DNA of 64,000 bases from Asaia sp003994335 (lineage in GTDB: Bacteria > Pseudomonadota > Alphaproteobacteria > Acetobacterales > Acetobacteraceae), in contig NZ_JBBCOR010000001.1 in NCBI RefSeq assembly GCF_037151175.1, forward strand, positions 124,001 through 188,000, written 5' to 3'. Position 1 is the stretch's first letter. Every line of letters begins with the position of its first letter. A program made the translations under genes and the position numbers. The notes under the pieces were generated by a model, which saw only the letters and a program-made list of their open reading frames with translations, did not search any database and had not been told where the DNA came from. This document shows, piece after piece, positions 1 through 8,440 of the stretch.

Positions 1-12
1 GGGCTTGTCCGC

Positions 13-1086
13 ATGATCATCCGCCGCGCCAAGGCGCGCTCGTGTCTTATCATGGTCACGCATGATTCGGGGGGCGGTGTGGAGCGTGTGGTCCAGCATC
101 GTCTACGCAAGGCTCAGGCGGAGGGAAGTCAGGTTCTGATCCTGCGCCCCCATGAAAGAGGATGCCGGATCGAGGATTGTGGGGGAGACACGGCCAATCT
201 CATTTTCGACCTTCCGCATGAATGGCTCAATTTCGTCGCAGTGCTGAAGCGCATGAAGGCCGAGCGTCTCGAGTGGCATCACCTGATCGGCCATGCGCCG
301 GCCATGCATGATCTCGCTTCCGCTCTGGGCATGAAGTGGGACATCATTCTGCATGATTATGTCTGGTTTTGTCCGCGTATCTGTCTGATTGGCCCTAATG
401 GACATTATTGCGGTGAGCCTGCCCTTGCAGGCTGTGTCTCCTGCGTGGCGCAGCAGGGGGCTCTTGTGGAGGAGCATCTGTCCGTGGCGGAACTCGTGGC
501 CCAGTCCGATCGCGCCCTGCGTGAGGCACGTCAGGTCATCGCAGGGTCCAATGATCTCAAAAGGCGGATGGCCCGCCATTTCCCCGGGCTCGAAATCAGT
601 CTGCAACCCTTCGAGGCGCCTTTGGCCCCGCTTGATCCGCGTGTTTCAGCGGGCACGGCCCGGGCGCGCAAACGTATCTGTATTCCCGGCGCAATCGGTC
701 GTGAGAAAGGATACGAAATCGTGCTTCAACTGGCGGAAGAGGCGGCCAAACGCGACCTGCCCCTGGATTATGTCATCGTCGGCTACACAATTGACGATGA
801 TCGTCTGATGGCAACGGGGCACGTGCTGATCACAGGGGAATACAAGGAGGATGAGGCGACGGATCTGATCCGCGAATTCGATTGCAGTCTGGGTCTGATC
901 CCCTCTCTCTGGCCCGAGACATGGTGTTTTGCCCTGTCGAACATCTGGAATGCGGGGCTGCGTGCCGTGAGCTTCGATATTGGCGCGCAATCCGAACGTA
1001 TTCAGAAGTCCGGACAGGGCGCCGTCGTGCCGCTTGGAATGCCCGTGCCGTTACTTAGTAATCTGCTGCTACACTTATCACATTGA
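13..1086 (+). CDS. GT4-like glycosyltransferase, possibly 5'-truncated
   Basis: A GT-B fold glycosyltransferase, probably building a surface polysaccharide in the cytoplasm. The N-terminal half carries a Gly-rich GGGVERVV segment and the run HDYVWFCPRICLIGPNG with nearby cysteines, as I recall from GT4-like proteins of acetic acid bacteria. The C-terminal half (from about residue 215) begins RICIPGAIGREKGYE, a Rossmann-type nucleotide-sugar domain, and ends with a WPETWCFALSNIW segment where the donor-binding E usually sits. The reading frame is open to the left edge, so the ATG at 13 may be internal and the protein may begin outside the window. Donor and acceptor cannot be told from sequence. 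A second GT4 gene lies 1.2 kb downstream on the same strand. Confidence 0.8.
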   Translation: MIIRRAKARSCLIMVTHDSGGGVERVVQHRLRKAQAEGSQVLILRPHERGCRIEDCGGDTANLIFDLPHEWLNFVAVLKRMKAERLEWHHLIGHAPAMHDLASALGMKWDIILHDYVWFCPRICLIGPNGHYCGEPALAGCVSCVAQQGALVEEHLSVAELVAQSDRALREARQVIAGSNDLKRRMARHFPGLEISLQPFEAPLAPLDPRVSAGTARARKRICIPGAIGREKGYEIVLQLAEEAAKRDLPLDYVIVGYTIDDDRLMATGHVLITGEYKEDEATDLIREFDCSLGLIPSLWPETWCFALSNIWNAGLRAVSFDIGAQSERIQKSGQGAVVPLGMPVPLLSNLLLHLSH

Positions 1087-1209
1087 GCCTCGGCACTTTT
1101 ACCGTAAGGCCACAGCTGTTATACAAGTTTAACGATCGTATGAGATGTAAAAAGCTTATTCCGGCCAGCATCTCTTGAGCAAGCCTATATCAATGATGGA
1201 CAAATACAG

Positions 1210-2112
1210 ATGTCTAATGCAGTGACTTCCTCCGGAAAGGAACAGGTTGTCCAACTCAAGGTTCATGCATCCTTGATGACTTTCGACGCAGGATTATTCT
1301 GCGTGTTCCTGCCCCCCGACCAGGCGGCGCATTGCGTTAACGGTTATCCTGCTGTCAGTGTGACGCAGGCACCGAACATGCCGGCAGGTGTAGTCACGAT
1401 CAAGACTTTCGAGGATGACGGGCTGATCAGCAGCACGCGCGGCGCTGGCGCTGGTGCGGCTCTTGTTCGCATCGCGCGTGGTCCGGCCCAGATTCTTGTC
1501 ACGACCTATCAGGCACCTGACAGTACGATGCCCGCACCGGGCATTCAGGTCGCGCGACTTTCTAATGAGCCCTCGGCTTCCACCGCGGCGGCCGCTCCCT
1601 CGGGCGCTCAGGAAGAAGCTGCTGCAGCCCCGCAGAGCGATGCCAAACCGGAGCTCGCAGCCCATATACAGCGTCGCGGTGACGTGCTTGCCCAGATCGG
1701 CGAGTGGATGGGTGAACCCGGCAGCCATAACTGGATCGAGGGATTCGGGATCGCTCCGCAGAGCCTGATCGCGCCGGAAGACATCGAGTATCAGGCCGTG
1801 CTGGGCAAGGGCTGGCTCTCTCCCTGGGCGGAGGCCGGTCAGTATTGCGGATCGCGCGGCATGGCCCTGCCTATTCTCGGGCTTTGCGTTCGTCTGAAGA
1901 ACGGGGCAGAGGACAAATTCGATCTCGCCGTCAGTGCGAGCTTTACCGACGGCACCCGTCTCGGTCCGGTGGCCGGGGGTGAGGCGCTTGAGGCAGAGTC
2001 TCTTGCGCCGCTGGAAGCCTTCCATATCGCGATTGTCCCCAAGAATAGCGCATCAGCCGTTGCCAAGGCGGGCAAGAAGAGCCCGAGCCGTCGCAAGGGA
2101 CAGGCGGGCTGA
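1210..2112 (+). CDS. Hypothetical protein, 300 aa
   Basis: I do not recognise a family. The protein has no signal peptide or membrane segment. It has a mixed N-terminal part (residues 1-100), an Ala/Ser/Pro-rich linker at roughly 115-145, a second folded-looking part (150-275) containing GSHNWIEGFGIAPQ and a KNGAEDKFDLAVSASF stretch, and a strongly basic tail (KKSPSRRKGQ). It sits between two glycosyltransferase genes in the same orientation, so a role in the same polysaccharide locus is possible but is context only. The start at 1210 has no strong Shine-Dalgarno sequence. Codon composition is like the neighbours, which supports a real gene. Confidence 0.7.
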   Translation: MSNAVTSSGKEQVVQLKVHASLMTFDAGLFCVFLPPDQAAHCVNGYPAVSVTQAPNMPAGVVTIKTFEDDGLISSTRGAGAGAALVRIARGPAQILVTTYQAPDSTMPAPGIQVARLSNEPSASTAAAAPSGAQEEAAAAPQSDAKPELAAHIQRRGDVLAQIGEWMGEPGSHNWIEGFGIAPQSLIAPEDIEYQAVLGKGWLSPWAEAGQYCGSRGMALPILGLCVRLKNGAEDKFDLAVSASFTDGTRLGPVAGGEALEAESLAPLEAFHIAIVPKNSASAVAKAGKKSPSRRKGQAG

Positions 2113-2141
2113 TCCAAGCCGATCGGGCAAGGGACGCAACG

Positions 2142-2291
2142 CGCCCCGGCCCAAGGGCTGAAAGGGCCGGGATCCTTCACAGGGGCTGGCCTCTCCTCTC
2201 ATGTTGAGGCCGTGGCGGTCCGTCCCTGTGAAGGGTCACCCGAAATCGGGTAGGATCGTTTCGACGCAGGAGCATCGGATGACCGAATCCG
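2142..2291 (+). promoter_or_regulatory. Structured leader: four consecutive hairpins upstream of the GT4 gene
   Basis: The gap between the 300-aa protein and the next glycosyltransferase holds back-to-back inverted repeats. CCCGGCCC (2145-2152) pairs with GGGCCGGG (2164-2171). CCTTCACAGGG (2174-2184) pairs perfectly with CCCTGTGAAGG (2224-2234), enclosing a nested GGCCTC/GAGGCC pair (2188-2193, 2206-2211). ACCCG/CGGGT follows at 2238-2251, and CGGAT/ATCCG at 2276-2291. The first hairpin could terminate the upstream gene, though no T tract follows it. The others sit in the 5' leader of the downstream gene. No known riboswitch core was recognised. Confidence 0.5.
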
Positions 2292-2337
2292 GTGACCCCA
2301 GCTTCATGATGAACGACTATCTGAAAGTCTCCCGATC

Positions 2338-3561
2338 GTGCGTTTCCTGTTCGTGCATCAGAATTTCCCGGGTCAGTTCCTCCATCTGGTCCGACATTTG
2401 CATGAACAGGGCGGCCATGAGATCGTTTTCATCTCGGAGGCCAATGAAGGCCATCTTCCAGGTGTGCGCCGTGTCCTCTATCGTCAGGATCGGCAGGTTT
2501 CCGCGCACACCCATCCTTCGCTCCGTGAATTGGAACTCGGTCTCATCCGCGCAGAGGCGGTGGCCCGCGCGGCGGCAACGCTTAAAAGTCTTGGCTATAC
2601 CCCCGATATCATCATTGGCCACCACGGATGGGGTGAACTGCTCAATATCGTCGATGTTTATCCCTCGACACCTATCCTGGGATACTTTGAGTTCTTCTAT
2701 CATACCGACAGAAATGACGTCGATTTCGATCCGGAATTCCCGCCGAGAACCGATCTGTTCCCCACCGTTCGGGTCAAGAATGCCATCAATCTTCTGGCGC
2801 TGAATCTGAATCAGTATGGCCAGACCCCGACACTGTTCCAGCGCAGTACCTACCCCGACTGGGCACAGGAGCGGATCACCCTGCTCCGTGAAGGGGTCAA
2901 TCTCGATCTTTGTGCGCCAGATCCTGCCATCTTCAAAGGAGAGGTGGTGATCGGTCCGCACGTGATCAGCCCGAAGGACAAGCTGATCACCTTCGTGGCA
3001 CGTAATCTGGAGCCTTATCGCGGCATCCACAGCTTCTTGCGCGCCCTCCCTGCCGTCCTGAAGGAAAGACCGGATGCGCGTATCGTTCTGATCGGGGGCG
3101 ATGGCACGAGCTATGGCGCTCCCCCTCCGGCCGAGGTGGGGAGCTGGCGCGATCTGTTCCTCAAGGAAGTGGCGTCCCAGATCGATCTGGATCGCGTGCA
3201 TTTCCTCGGGAAAGTCGATTACGATACCTTCCGTACCGCCCTCAAGCGATCCGACGCGCATGTCTATCTGACCTACCCGTTCGTCGCTTCCTGGTCGTTG
3301 CGTGAGGCCATGGCGACAGGCTGTGCGCTGATCGGTAGCGAGACAGCCTCGGTCGAGGAATTCATCAGTGATCGGCAGACCGGGCTTCTGGCCCCTTTCC
3401 TGGAGCCTGACGCCATTGCGCGCGCCATTCTTGAGATACTTGAGGACCGCAGGCTTGCGCGCAGGCTTCGCAAAAACGCGCGTCAATTCGCGGAGAATGC
3501 CCTGTCCCTCGATCATTATCTCGCCAATTATGACAGATTGATCGCGTCGATTGTAGGCTAG
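2338..3561 (+). CDS. GT4 family glycosyltransferase
   Basis: A 407-aa GT-B glycosyltransferase. The N-terminus MRFLFVHQNFPGQFLHLVRHL is typical of bacterial GT4 enzymes of polysaccharide clusters. The C-terminal domain starts near residue 215 (KLITFVARNLEPYRGIHSFL) and contains RIVLIGGDGTSYG, then PFVASWSLREAMATGCALIGS with the usual E of the EX7E region, and ends with a helical tail. The start is a GTG: the frame closes with a TGA at 2293 and contains no ATG before the FVHQNFPG motif. It probably transfers a sugar from a nucleotide donor in the cytoplasm during polysaccharide assembly. Donor and linkage are unknown. A strong terminator follows. Confidence 0.88.
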   Translation: MRFLFVHQNFPGQFLHLVRHLHEQGGHEIVFISEANEGHLPGVRRVLYRQDRQVSAHTHPSLRELELGLIRAEAVARAAATLKSLGYTPDIIIGHHGWGELLNIVDVYPSTPILGYFEFFYHTDRNDVDFDPEFPPRTDLFPTVRVKNAINLLALNLNQYGQTPTLFQRSTYPDWAQERITLLREGVNLDLCAPDPAIFKGEVVIGPHVISPKDKLITFVARNLEPYRGIHSFLRALPAVLKERPDARIVLIGGDGTSYGAPPPAEVGSWRDLFLKEVASQIDLDRVHFLGKVDYDTFRTALKRSDAHVYLTYPFVASWSLREAMATGCALIGSETASVEEFISDRQTGLLAPFLEPDAIARAILEILEDRRLARRLRKNARQFAENALSLDHYLANYDRLIASIVG

Positions 3562-3603
3562 GCCTGAGGGTCGCCAGCGACCGGGAATCCAGATGTGAAA
3601 AAA

Positions 3604-3633
3604 GCCGGATCGCTTCAGCGACCCGGCCTTTTT
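3604..3633 (+). terminator. Rho-independent terminator after the GT4 gene
   Basis: GCCGGATCGC (3604-3613) pairs with GCGACCCGGC (3618-3627) around a TTCA loop, with one A-C mismatch, followed by C and five T. It lies 43 bases after the stop codon of the glycosyltransferase and closes the polysaccharide segment. Confidence 0.85.
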
Positions 3634-3647
3634 GCCGTCGATGATCA

Positions 3648-3699
3648 GGCCCGAGATGACTAGGCCCGATCGCGCTCGGGATACCGGCCCTCTCGGGCC
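3648..3699 (-). terminator. Inverted repeat downstream of the porin gene
   Basis: GGCCCGAGA (3648-3656) and TCTCGGGCC (3691-3699) are perfect complements, with a smaller CCCGA/TCGGG hairpin nested between them at about 3665-3680. The element ends 10 bases beyond the porin stop codon. No T tract follows, so it may be an mRNA-stabilising 3' structure and not an intrinsic terminator. Confidence 0.4.
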
Positions 3700-3708
3700 A
3701 GCAAGTAA

Positions 3709-5178
3709 TCAGAAGATTTCGATATGGGATTTGAAGCCCAGAACTGCCGCGTCTTTCAGGCCCTGCTGCGCACCGGGACGGATGAAATACTGGAAGTCAG
3801 GAGCGAAGGTGATGCCGCGCCAGACACGGATCTGATACATGGCTTCGATCACCATCCCGTTGGTCTGCGGGAAGAAAGATCCGTTCAGAAGGGTCTGATA
3901 GCCAAGGCTCTGCTGAATCTGCTGGGCCGTCTTCACCTTCTTGGAGACCTGGATATAGCTGAAGTTCACGCCCCAGGCATCGAGCGGGCGGGATTTCCAG
4001 AAACCACGGTCAAGCACACCGAGAGAGAACTGACGCTCACGGGTCTGGGTAACGGGTGAGTTGTTGTAGAACACGCCAAGCAGAGTAATGCCGGCATCAG
4101 GGCCATTGCCCTTGTGGCGCATGATCATCTGGTCAGCAAGTGCATAGGCCGACCACGAATTGTTATGCACCTTGCGGGCCTGACCCGTCACGGCCCAGTA
4201 ATTATCGTTCAGATCATACAGTACATCGGGATGCGGTGCGGTATCGACGATCCCACCGATCTTGTAGTGACCGGGCAGCTTGTCCTTGCCGAAGATGGGT
4301 TCCCATCCGGCTTCGACCGGTGCGGCCTCGCCATTGATGTCCGCGCCGTTCCACTTGAAGCCCGTACGCATCTGCTTCACGCCGTAGATGCCCATCGTGT
4401 TGAAGTAAACGCCGGCCTGAATATAGGTGTATTGTGAGGGACGAACACGGACTCGGGCTGCCCAGTTCGAGTCCGGATAGGACGAATGGCTGGTATTGTC
4501 GGAAGATGCTTTCGGATTACCGCAGAAAGCATTATTCATGAAGTTGCAATACAGCGGGTTCGACGAGAAGTCGGTCAGAAGCGGAATACGACCGGCCGCG
4601 ATATCGAGATGGCCGTTGAACAGTGTCTCCTCGCCATAGATATAAACGAGATGGACGACCACGTTGCCGCCACCGCCGTAGATTTCCTGGCTGGGATTCA
4701 GATTATCGCCGAACATGCGGCTGGCGGGAATGCCGTAACGGCCAACGAAAACGGCATGGGTGGAGAAGCCGCGGATACCGGCAAGCTTTTCCCAGTCGAT
4801 ATCGTTCTCGAAGCCGTATTGACCGGCATTGCTGCTGCCCTGGCGGAGACCGAGACCCTTTGTTGGGCTCGTGATGGCACCGGCGAATTCATTGGTCGTG
4901 TCGAGAAGGATGGCCACACCATGCTGACGCAGCCAGGTGTTCCAGCCCCAGGGATCATCAAAGATCGCCTCAGGATGGGGTAGGGGCGGCACGGAAGAAT
5001 TCTGAAGATTGACGCTGCCGATCGGGCTCGATACGCGCACGGCAGGAGCAAGGCCCGTTCCGTTTGGAGCACCACCCGCCAGAGGCGACTGCGCCTGGGC
5101 CGACGGGATGGCAGAGAACGTAGCGAGAGCTGAGGTGACGACACCCAGCGCCTTTAGGGAAGTACGGGGAAGAGACAT
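3709..5178 (-). CDS. oprB: OprB family carbohydrate-selective porin
   Basis: An outer-membrane porin for sugar uptake, 489 aa, the usual length for the OprB family. It opens with a Sec signal peptide (MSLPRTSLKALGVVTS..., cleavage predicted after AQA near residue 29). The mature part has family-typical segments: DPWGWNTWLRQHGV, DTTNEFAGAI, YGFENDIDWEKL, alternating beta strands with periodic aromatic residues, and a C-terminus ending in an aromatic residue (SHIEIF). Acetic acid bacteria carry several OprB paralogues that admit glucose and polyols to periplasmic dehydrogenases, and which substrate this one prefers is unknown. It is transcribed alone, leftward, with about 200 bases of upstream sequence before the terminator of the pyrophosphatase gene. 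Confidence 0.9.
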   Translation of the reverse strand: MSLPRTSLKALGVVTSALATFSAIPSAQAQSPLAGGAPNGTGLAPAVRVSSPIGSVNLQNSSVPPLPHPEAIFDDPWGWNTWLRQHGVAILLDTTNEFAGAITSPTKGLGLRQGSSNAGQYGFENDIDWEKLAGIRGFSTHAVFVGRYGIPASRMFGDNLNPSQEIYGGGGNVVVHLVYIYGEETLFNGHLDIAAGRIPLLTDFSSNPLYCNFMNNAFCGNPKASSDNTSHSSYPDSNWAARVRVRPSQYTYIQAGVYFNTMGIYGVKQMRTGFKWNGADINGEAAPVEAGWEPIFGKDKLPGHYKIGGIVDTAPHPDVLYDLNDNYWAVTGQARKVHNNSWSAYALADQMIMRHKGNGPDAGITLLGVFYNNSPVTQTRERQFSLGVLDRGFWKSRPLDAWGVNFSYIQVSKKVKTAQQIQQSLGYQTLLNGSFFPQTNGMVIEAMYQIRVWRGITFAPDFQYFIRPGAQQGLKDAAVLGFKSHIEIF

Positions 5179-5336
5179 GAGGGCAGTCCGCCAGTCGGAT
5201 GGATAACGCAGGGTTCCGGTGCTTTGAGGGAAGAGGAGTGCTTCCTGTTCCCAACATGACCCTTTTATTACATATGATTTAGATTTGGCAACATGACCAA
5301 GGCAGGATAACGCCTCACAGCCCTGTGATACAGAAA

Positions 5337-5363
5337 ACCGGAAGGACGCTGTGTCTTTCCGGT
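5337..5363 (-). terminator. Rho-independent terminator of ppa
   Basis: On the minus strand an 11-bp stem (ACCGGAAGGAC at 5337-5347 against GTCTTTCCGGT at 5353-5363, one G-T wobble, 5-base loop) is followed by a short TTTT run. It lies 25 bases beyond the pyrophosphatase stop codon. Confidence 0.8.
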
Positions 5364-5388
5364 CACTGTTTATTACAGCGCAGGCCGA

Positions 5389-5910
5389 TTACTTGGCGGC
5401 TTCAAGAGCTGCGATGATGGCTTTCTTGGCTTCTTCCGGGCCTTCCCAGCCCGAGACTTTCACCCACTTGTTGGGTTCAAGGTCCTTATAGCGTTCGAAG
5501 AAGTGTCCGATGGCCTTCAGCGTGATTTCCGGCAGATCATTGATGGTCTTTACATCAGTGTACTGTGTATGGATCTTGTCATGCGGCACGCAGATGATCT
5601 TTTCATCCTGTCCGCTTTCGTCTTCCATCTTCAACATGCCGATCGGACGCGCGCGGATGACCGCACCGGGAACGATCGGGCCGGGAGCCAGCACGAGAGC
5701 ATCAGCCGGATCACCGTCTGCGGCCAGCGTGTTGGGGATGAAGCCGTAGGCTGCCGGGTAGTTCATCGGGGTGAACAGGAAGCGGTCGACGAAAACTGCG
5801 CCGCTCTCTTTATCGACCTCATACTTGACCGAAGAGCCCTGCGGGATCTCAATGACAACATTGATGTCGTCGGGAACAGACTTGCCGGGGGAGATTTTGG
5901 TGACGTCCAT
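5389..5910 (-). CDS. ppa: Inorganic pyrophosphatase
   Basis: Soluble family I pyrophosphatase, 173 aa, which hydrolyses PPi to two phosphates and pulls biosynthetic reactions forward. The signature DGDPADALV, with the metal-binding aspartates, is present near residue 66. Also visible are the substrate-binding KYEVDKESGAVFVDRFL segment and the FFERYKDLEPNKWVKVSGWEG C-terminal core. The frame also offers a GTG one codon upstream (5913), but ATG at 5910 with an AGGAA about 10 bases ahead is the better start. Length and motifs match hexameric bacterial enzymes. It is monocistronic with its own terminator. Confidence 0.96.
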   Translation of the reverse strand: MDVTKISPGKSVPDDINVVIEIPQGSSVKYEVDKESGAVFVDRFLFTPMNYPAAYGFIPNTLAADGDPADALVLAPGPIVPGAVIRARPIGMLKMEDESGQDEKIICVPHDKIHTQYTDVKTINDLPEITLKAIGHFFERYKDLEPNKWVKVSGWEGPEEAKKAIIAALEAAK

Positions 5911-6066
5911 CACTTCATTTCCTGGAAGGGTTGCATTTATGGTGCGATCCTAGCCGTTTGACAGGACGCTGCACAGACGCGGTAACGTTATGTACCGGAC
6001 ATATTGTTAACATCACCACTTTTTTCCGTTTTGATGTGTTCTATACGCGTCATCATGCCGCGTTTC

Positions 6067-6372
6067 TCATCGGTCCACATGACCAAGATCGCGCTCCGGG
6101 GCGATGACATCACGCAAGCGTTGCTTGATGTCCTTCGGGCCAGGGAAGCCCCCATCGCGTTTGCGTTCCCAGATGAGCACGTCACCCGCCGTGATACTGA
6201 AATGCCCTCCCGTATCCGGCACCAGCGCGACCTCACCGAGATCGGTGCCGAAACTCGAGAGTAATTCCTGTGCAATCCAGGCGGAGCGCAGCATCCAGTT
6301 GCATTGCGTGCAGTAGCGGATCGCAACGCGTGGTTTGGGATCGCGATCGGGAGGGGAGGGCTGTGTCGACAT
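6067..6372 (-). CDS. SelT/SelW/SelH (Rdx) family protein
   Basis: A 101-aa thioredoxin-like protein. After a short polar N-terminus, the first beta strand VAIRYCTQCNWMLRSAWIAQELL carries the CxxC motif (CTQC, near residue 21). In this family that motif corresponds to the CxxU redox site of selenoproteins T, W and H, here with cysteine. GGHFSITAGDVLIWERKRDGGFPGPKDIKQRLRD, the C-terminal half of the family fold, follows. The cellular partner is not known, and a thiol-redox role is the usual inference. The gene lies divergently from the tRNA and leftward, with a strong hairpin upstream. Confidence 0.85.
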   Translation of the reverse strand: MSTQPSPPDRDPKPRVAIRYCTQCNWMLRSAWIAQELLSSFGTDLGEVALVPDTGGHFSITAGDVLIWERKRDGGFPGPKDIKQRLRDVIAPERDLGHVDR

Positions 6373-6410
6373 GGGGCGTATTCCCGCTGCAGCAGGCTGT
6401 GAAGGATAAT

Positions 6411-6435
6411 CGGGTCGCCTGTCCCAGGCGACCCG
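6411..6435. repeat. Perfect 11-bp hairpin upstream of the SelT/W/H gene
   Basis: CGGGTCGCCTG (6411-6421) and CAGGCGACCCG (6425-6435) are perfect complements around a 3-base loop. It lies between the SelT/W/H gene and the tRNA. No clear T run flanks it on either strand, so terminator, operator or leader roles are all possible. Confidence 0.5.
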
Positions 6436-6538
6436 ACACAGGATTTCCCTAACATTGCAAATTTGGGGCGAATACGGATTTCTTTGCCGCGCCGTCTTGC
6501 AAAACGGCGGGAATTGCGCGATTTCGAGCCTAACCTGT

Positions 6539-6612
6539 GCGCCTGTAGCTCAATTGGTTAGAGCAGGCCGCTCATAACGGCTTGGTTGCGGGTTCGAGTC
6601 CTGCCGGGCGCA
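6539..6612 (+). tRNA. tRNA with CAU anticodon, probably tRNA-Ile2
   Basis: A complete 74-nt cloverleaf. The acceptor GCGCCTG pairs with CGGGCGC (one G-T wobble), discriminator A. The D arm is GCTC...GAGC, the anticodon arm GGCCG-CTCATAA-CGGCT, and the T loop TTCGAGT. The anticodon is CAU. It lacks the initiator features (unpaired first base, GGG/CCC anticodon stem). The arm and variable region (GGCCGCTCATAACGGCTTGGTTGC) resemble tRNA-Ile2 genes, whose C34 is changed to lysidine by TilS to read AUA. Elongator tRNA-Met cannot be excluded by eye. The CCA end is not encoded. Confidence 0.9.
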
Positions 6613-6692
6613 GGGGTTTTCGCTCCAGAACGGAGCGCACTCGAGCCGCGTTCTCGTCTTTTCCGACCGACCATTTCATCAGGAGATCCGTC

Positions 6693-8372
6693 ATGGCCGC
6701 CTATCAGTATGTCTATGTCATGAAGGACCTGACGAAGGCCTATCCCGGGGGGCGCGAAGTCTTCAAGGGCATCACCCTATCCTTCCTTCCCGGCGTCAAG
6801 ATTGGTGTGCTCGGTGTGAACGGTGCCGGTAAATCGACGCTGCTCAAGATCATGGCGGGCATTGAAAAGGAATATGGCGGTGAGGCCTGGGGCGCGGAAG
6901 GCGCACGCATCGGTTATCTGGAGCAGGAGCCCAAGCTCGACGAGTCCCTGACCGTTGGCGAGAACGTAGCGCTCGGTTTCGGTGACCTGAAGCACGCAGT
7001 GGATCGCTTCAACGAGATCTCGATGGCGTTCGCCGAGCCGATGACCGATGACGAGATGACCGCCCTTCTGGCCGAACAGGCCGAATTGCAGGAAAAGATC
7101 GACGCTGGCGACGGCTGGGAGCTCGATCGCAAGCTCGAGATTGCGCTTGAGGCCCTGCGCTGCCCGCCTGCCGACAGCCCTGTCACCATGCTTTCCGGTG
7201 GTGAGCGTCGTCGCGTGGCGCTGTGCCGCCTGCTGCTCGAAAAGCCCGATCTGCTGCTGCTTGACGAACCGACCAACCATCTCGATGCCGAGAGTGTGGC
7301 CTGGCTCGAAAAGACCCTGCGCGATTATCAGGGCACCGTCATGGTCATCACCCATGACCGCTACTTCCTCGACAACGTCACGAACTGGATTCTCGAAATC
7401 GAGCGTGGCCGTGGCTATCCGTTCGAAGGCAATTACTCCTCCTGGCTGACCCAGAAGCGCAAGCGCCTCGCCCAGGAAGAGAAGGAAGAAAGCTCGCGCC
7501 AGCGCGCTCTTGCCGCCGAGCAGGAGTGGATCAGCGCCTCACCCAAGGCCCGTCAGGCCAAGAGCAAGGCCCGTATCACCAAATACGAGGAAATGCTGGC
7601 CGCCAGTCAGGAGCGTGCCGGTGGCACGGCCGATATCGTCATCACCCCTGGCCCCCGTCTGGGCGGCACTGTGATCGAGGCCGAAAACCTCTCCAAGGGT
7701 TTTGGCGATCGTCTGCTCATCGACGGTCTGAATTTCAAGCTGCCGCCGGGTGGCATCGTGGGTGTGATCGGGCCGAACGGTGCGGGTAAATCCACGCTGT
7801 TCAAGATGATTACGGGCCAGGATCAGCCGGATGGCGGTGCGCTCAAGATCGGTGACACGGTCAAGCTCGGCTATGTCGATCAGTCACGCGACTCGCTCGA
7901 TGACAGCAAGACGGTGTGGGAAGAAATCTCGGGCGGCACGGATGTCATCCAGTTGGGCAAGCGCACGGTGCCGTCACGCGCCTATGTCGGGGCCTTTAAC
8001 TTCAAGGGCGCCGATCAGCAGAAGCGCGTCGGTGTGCTCTCGGGTGGTGAACGTAACCGCGTGCATCTGGCCAAGATGCTCAAGAAGGACAGCAATGTCA
8101 TTCTGCTCGACGAACCGACAAACGATCTCGATGTCGACACGCTGCGTGCGCTCGAAGATGCTCTGGCCGAGTTCGCCGGTTGCGCCGTGGTCATCTCGCA
8201 TGATCGCTGGTTCCTCGACCGTCTGGCCACGCATATCCTCGCCTTCGAGGGTGATAGCCATGTCGAATGGTTCGAGGGTAACTTCCAGGACTATGAAGAA
8301 GACAAGCGTCGCCGCCTTGGCCCGGATTCGACCGAGCCGAGCCGCATCAAGTACCGCCCCATCGCACGCTAA
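6693..8372 (+). CDS. ettA: ABC-F protein EttA (energy-dependent translational throttle)
   Basis: A 559-aa ABC-F ATPase, the length expected of EttA. It has two ATP-binding cassettes without membrane segments. Walker A motifs GVNGAGKST (residues 41-49) and GPNGAGKST (about 360) are present, with signatures LSGGERRR (about 167) and LSGGERNR (about 449) and Walker B LLLDEPTNHLD and ILLDEPTNDLD. A charged linker follows the first cassette (KRKRLAQEEKEESSRQRALAAE). EttA binds the ribosomal E site and gates entry into elongation according to ATP/ADP ratio. The frame extends upstream into the tRNA, but AGGAGA at 6681-6686 fixes the start at 6693. Confidence 0.95.
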   Translation: MAAYQYVYVMKDLTKAYPGGREVFKGITLSFLPGVKIGVLGVNGAGKSTLLKIMAGIEKEYGGEAWGAEGARIGYLEQEPKLDESLTVGENVALGFGDLKHAVDRFNEISMAFAEPMTDDEMTALLAEQAELQEKIDAGDGWELDRKLEIALEALRCPPADSPVTMLSGGERRRVALCRLLLEKPDLLLLDEPTNHLDAESVAWLEKTLRDYQGTVMVITHDRYFLDNVTNWILEIERGRGYPFEGNYSSWLTQKRKRLAQEEKEESSRQRALAAEQEWISASPKARQAKSKARITKYEEMLAASQERAGGTADIVITPGPRLGGTVIEAENLSKGFGDRLLIDGLNFKLPPGGIVGVIGPNGAGKSTLFKMITGQDQPDGGALKIGDTVKLGYVDQSRDSLDDSKTVWEEISGGTDVIQLGKRTVPSRAYVGAFNFKGADQQKRVGVLSGGERNRVHLAKMLKKDSNVILLDEPTNDLDVDTLRALEDALAEFAGCAVVISHDRWFLDRLATHILAFEGDSHVEWFEGNFQDYEEDKRRRLGPDSTEPSRIKYRPIAR

Positions 8373-8440
8373 GGGATGAGGATGTCGGAGTGGCGTTTCT
8401 CTGACATCTCTCCTGTCGGTGTCGGAAAGGGGTCAGTGCC

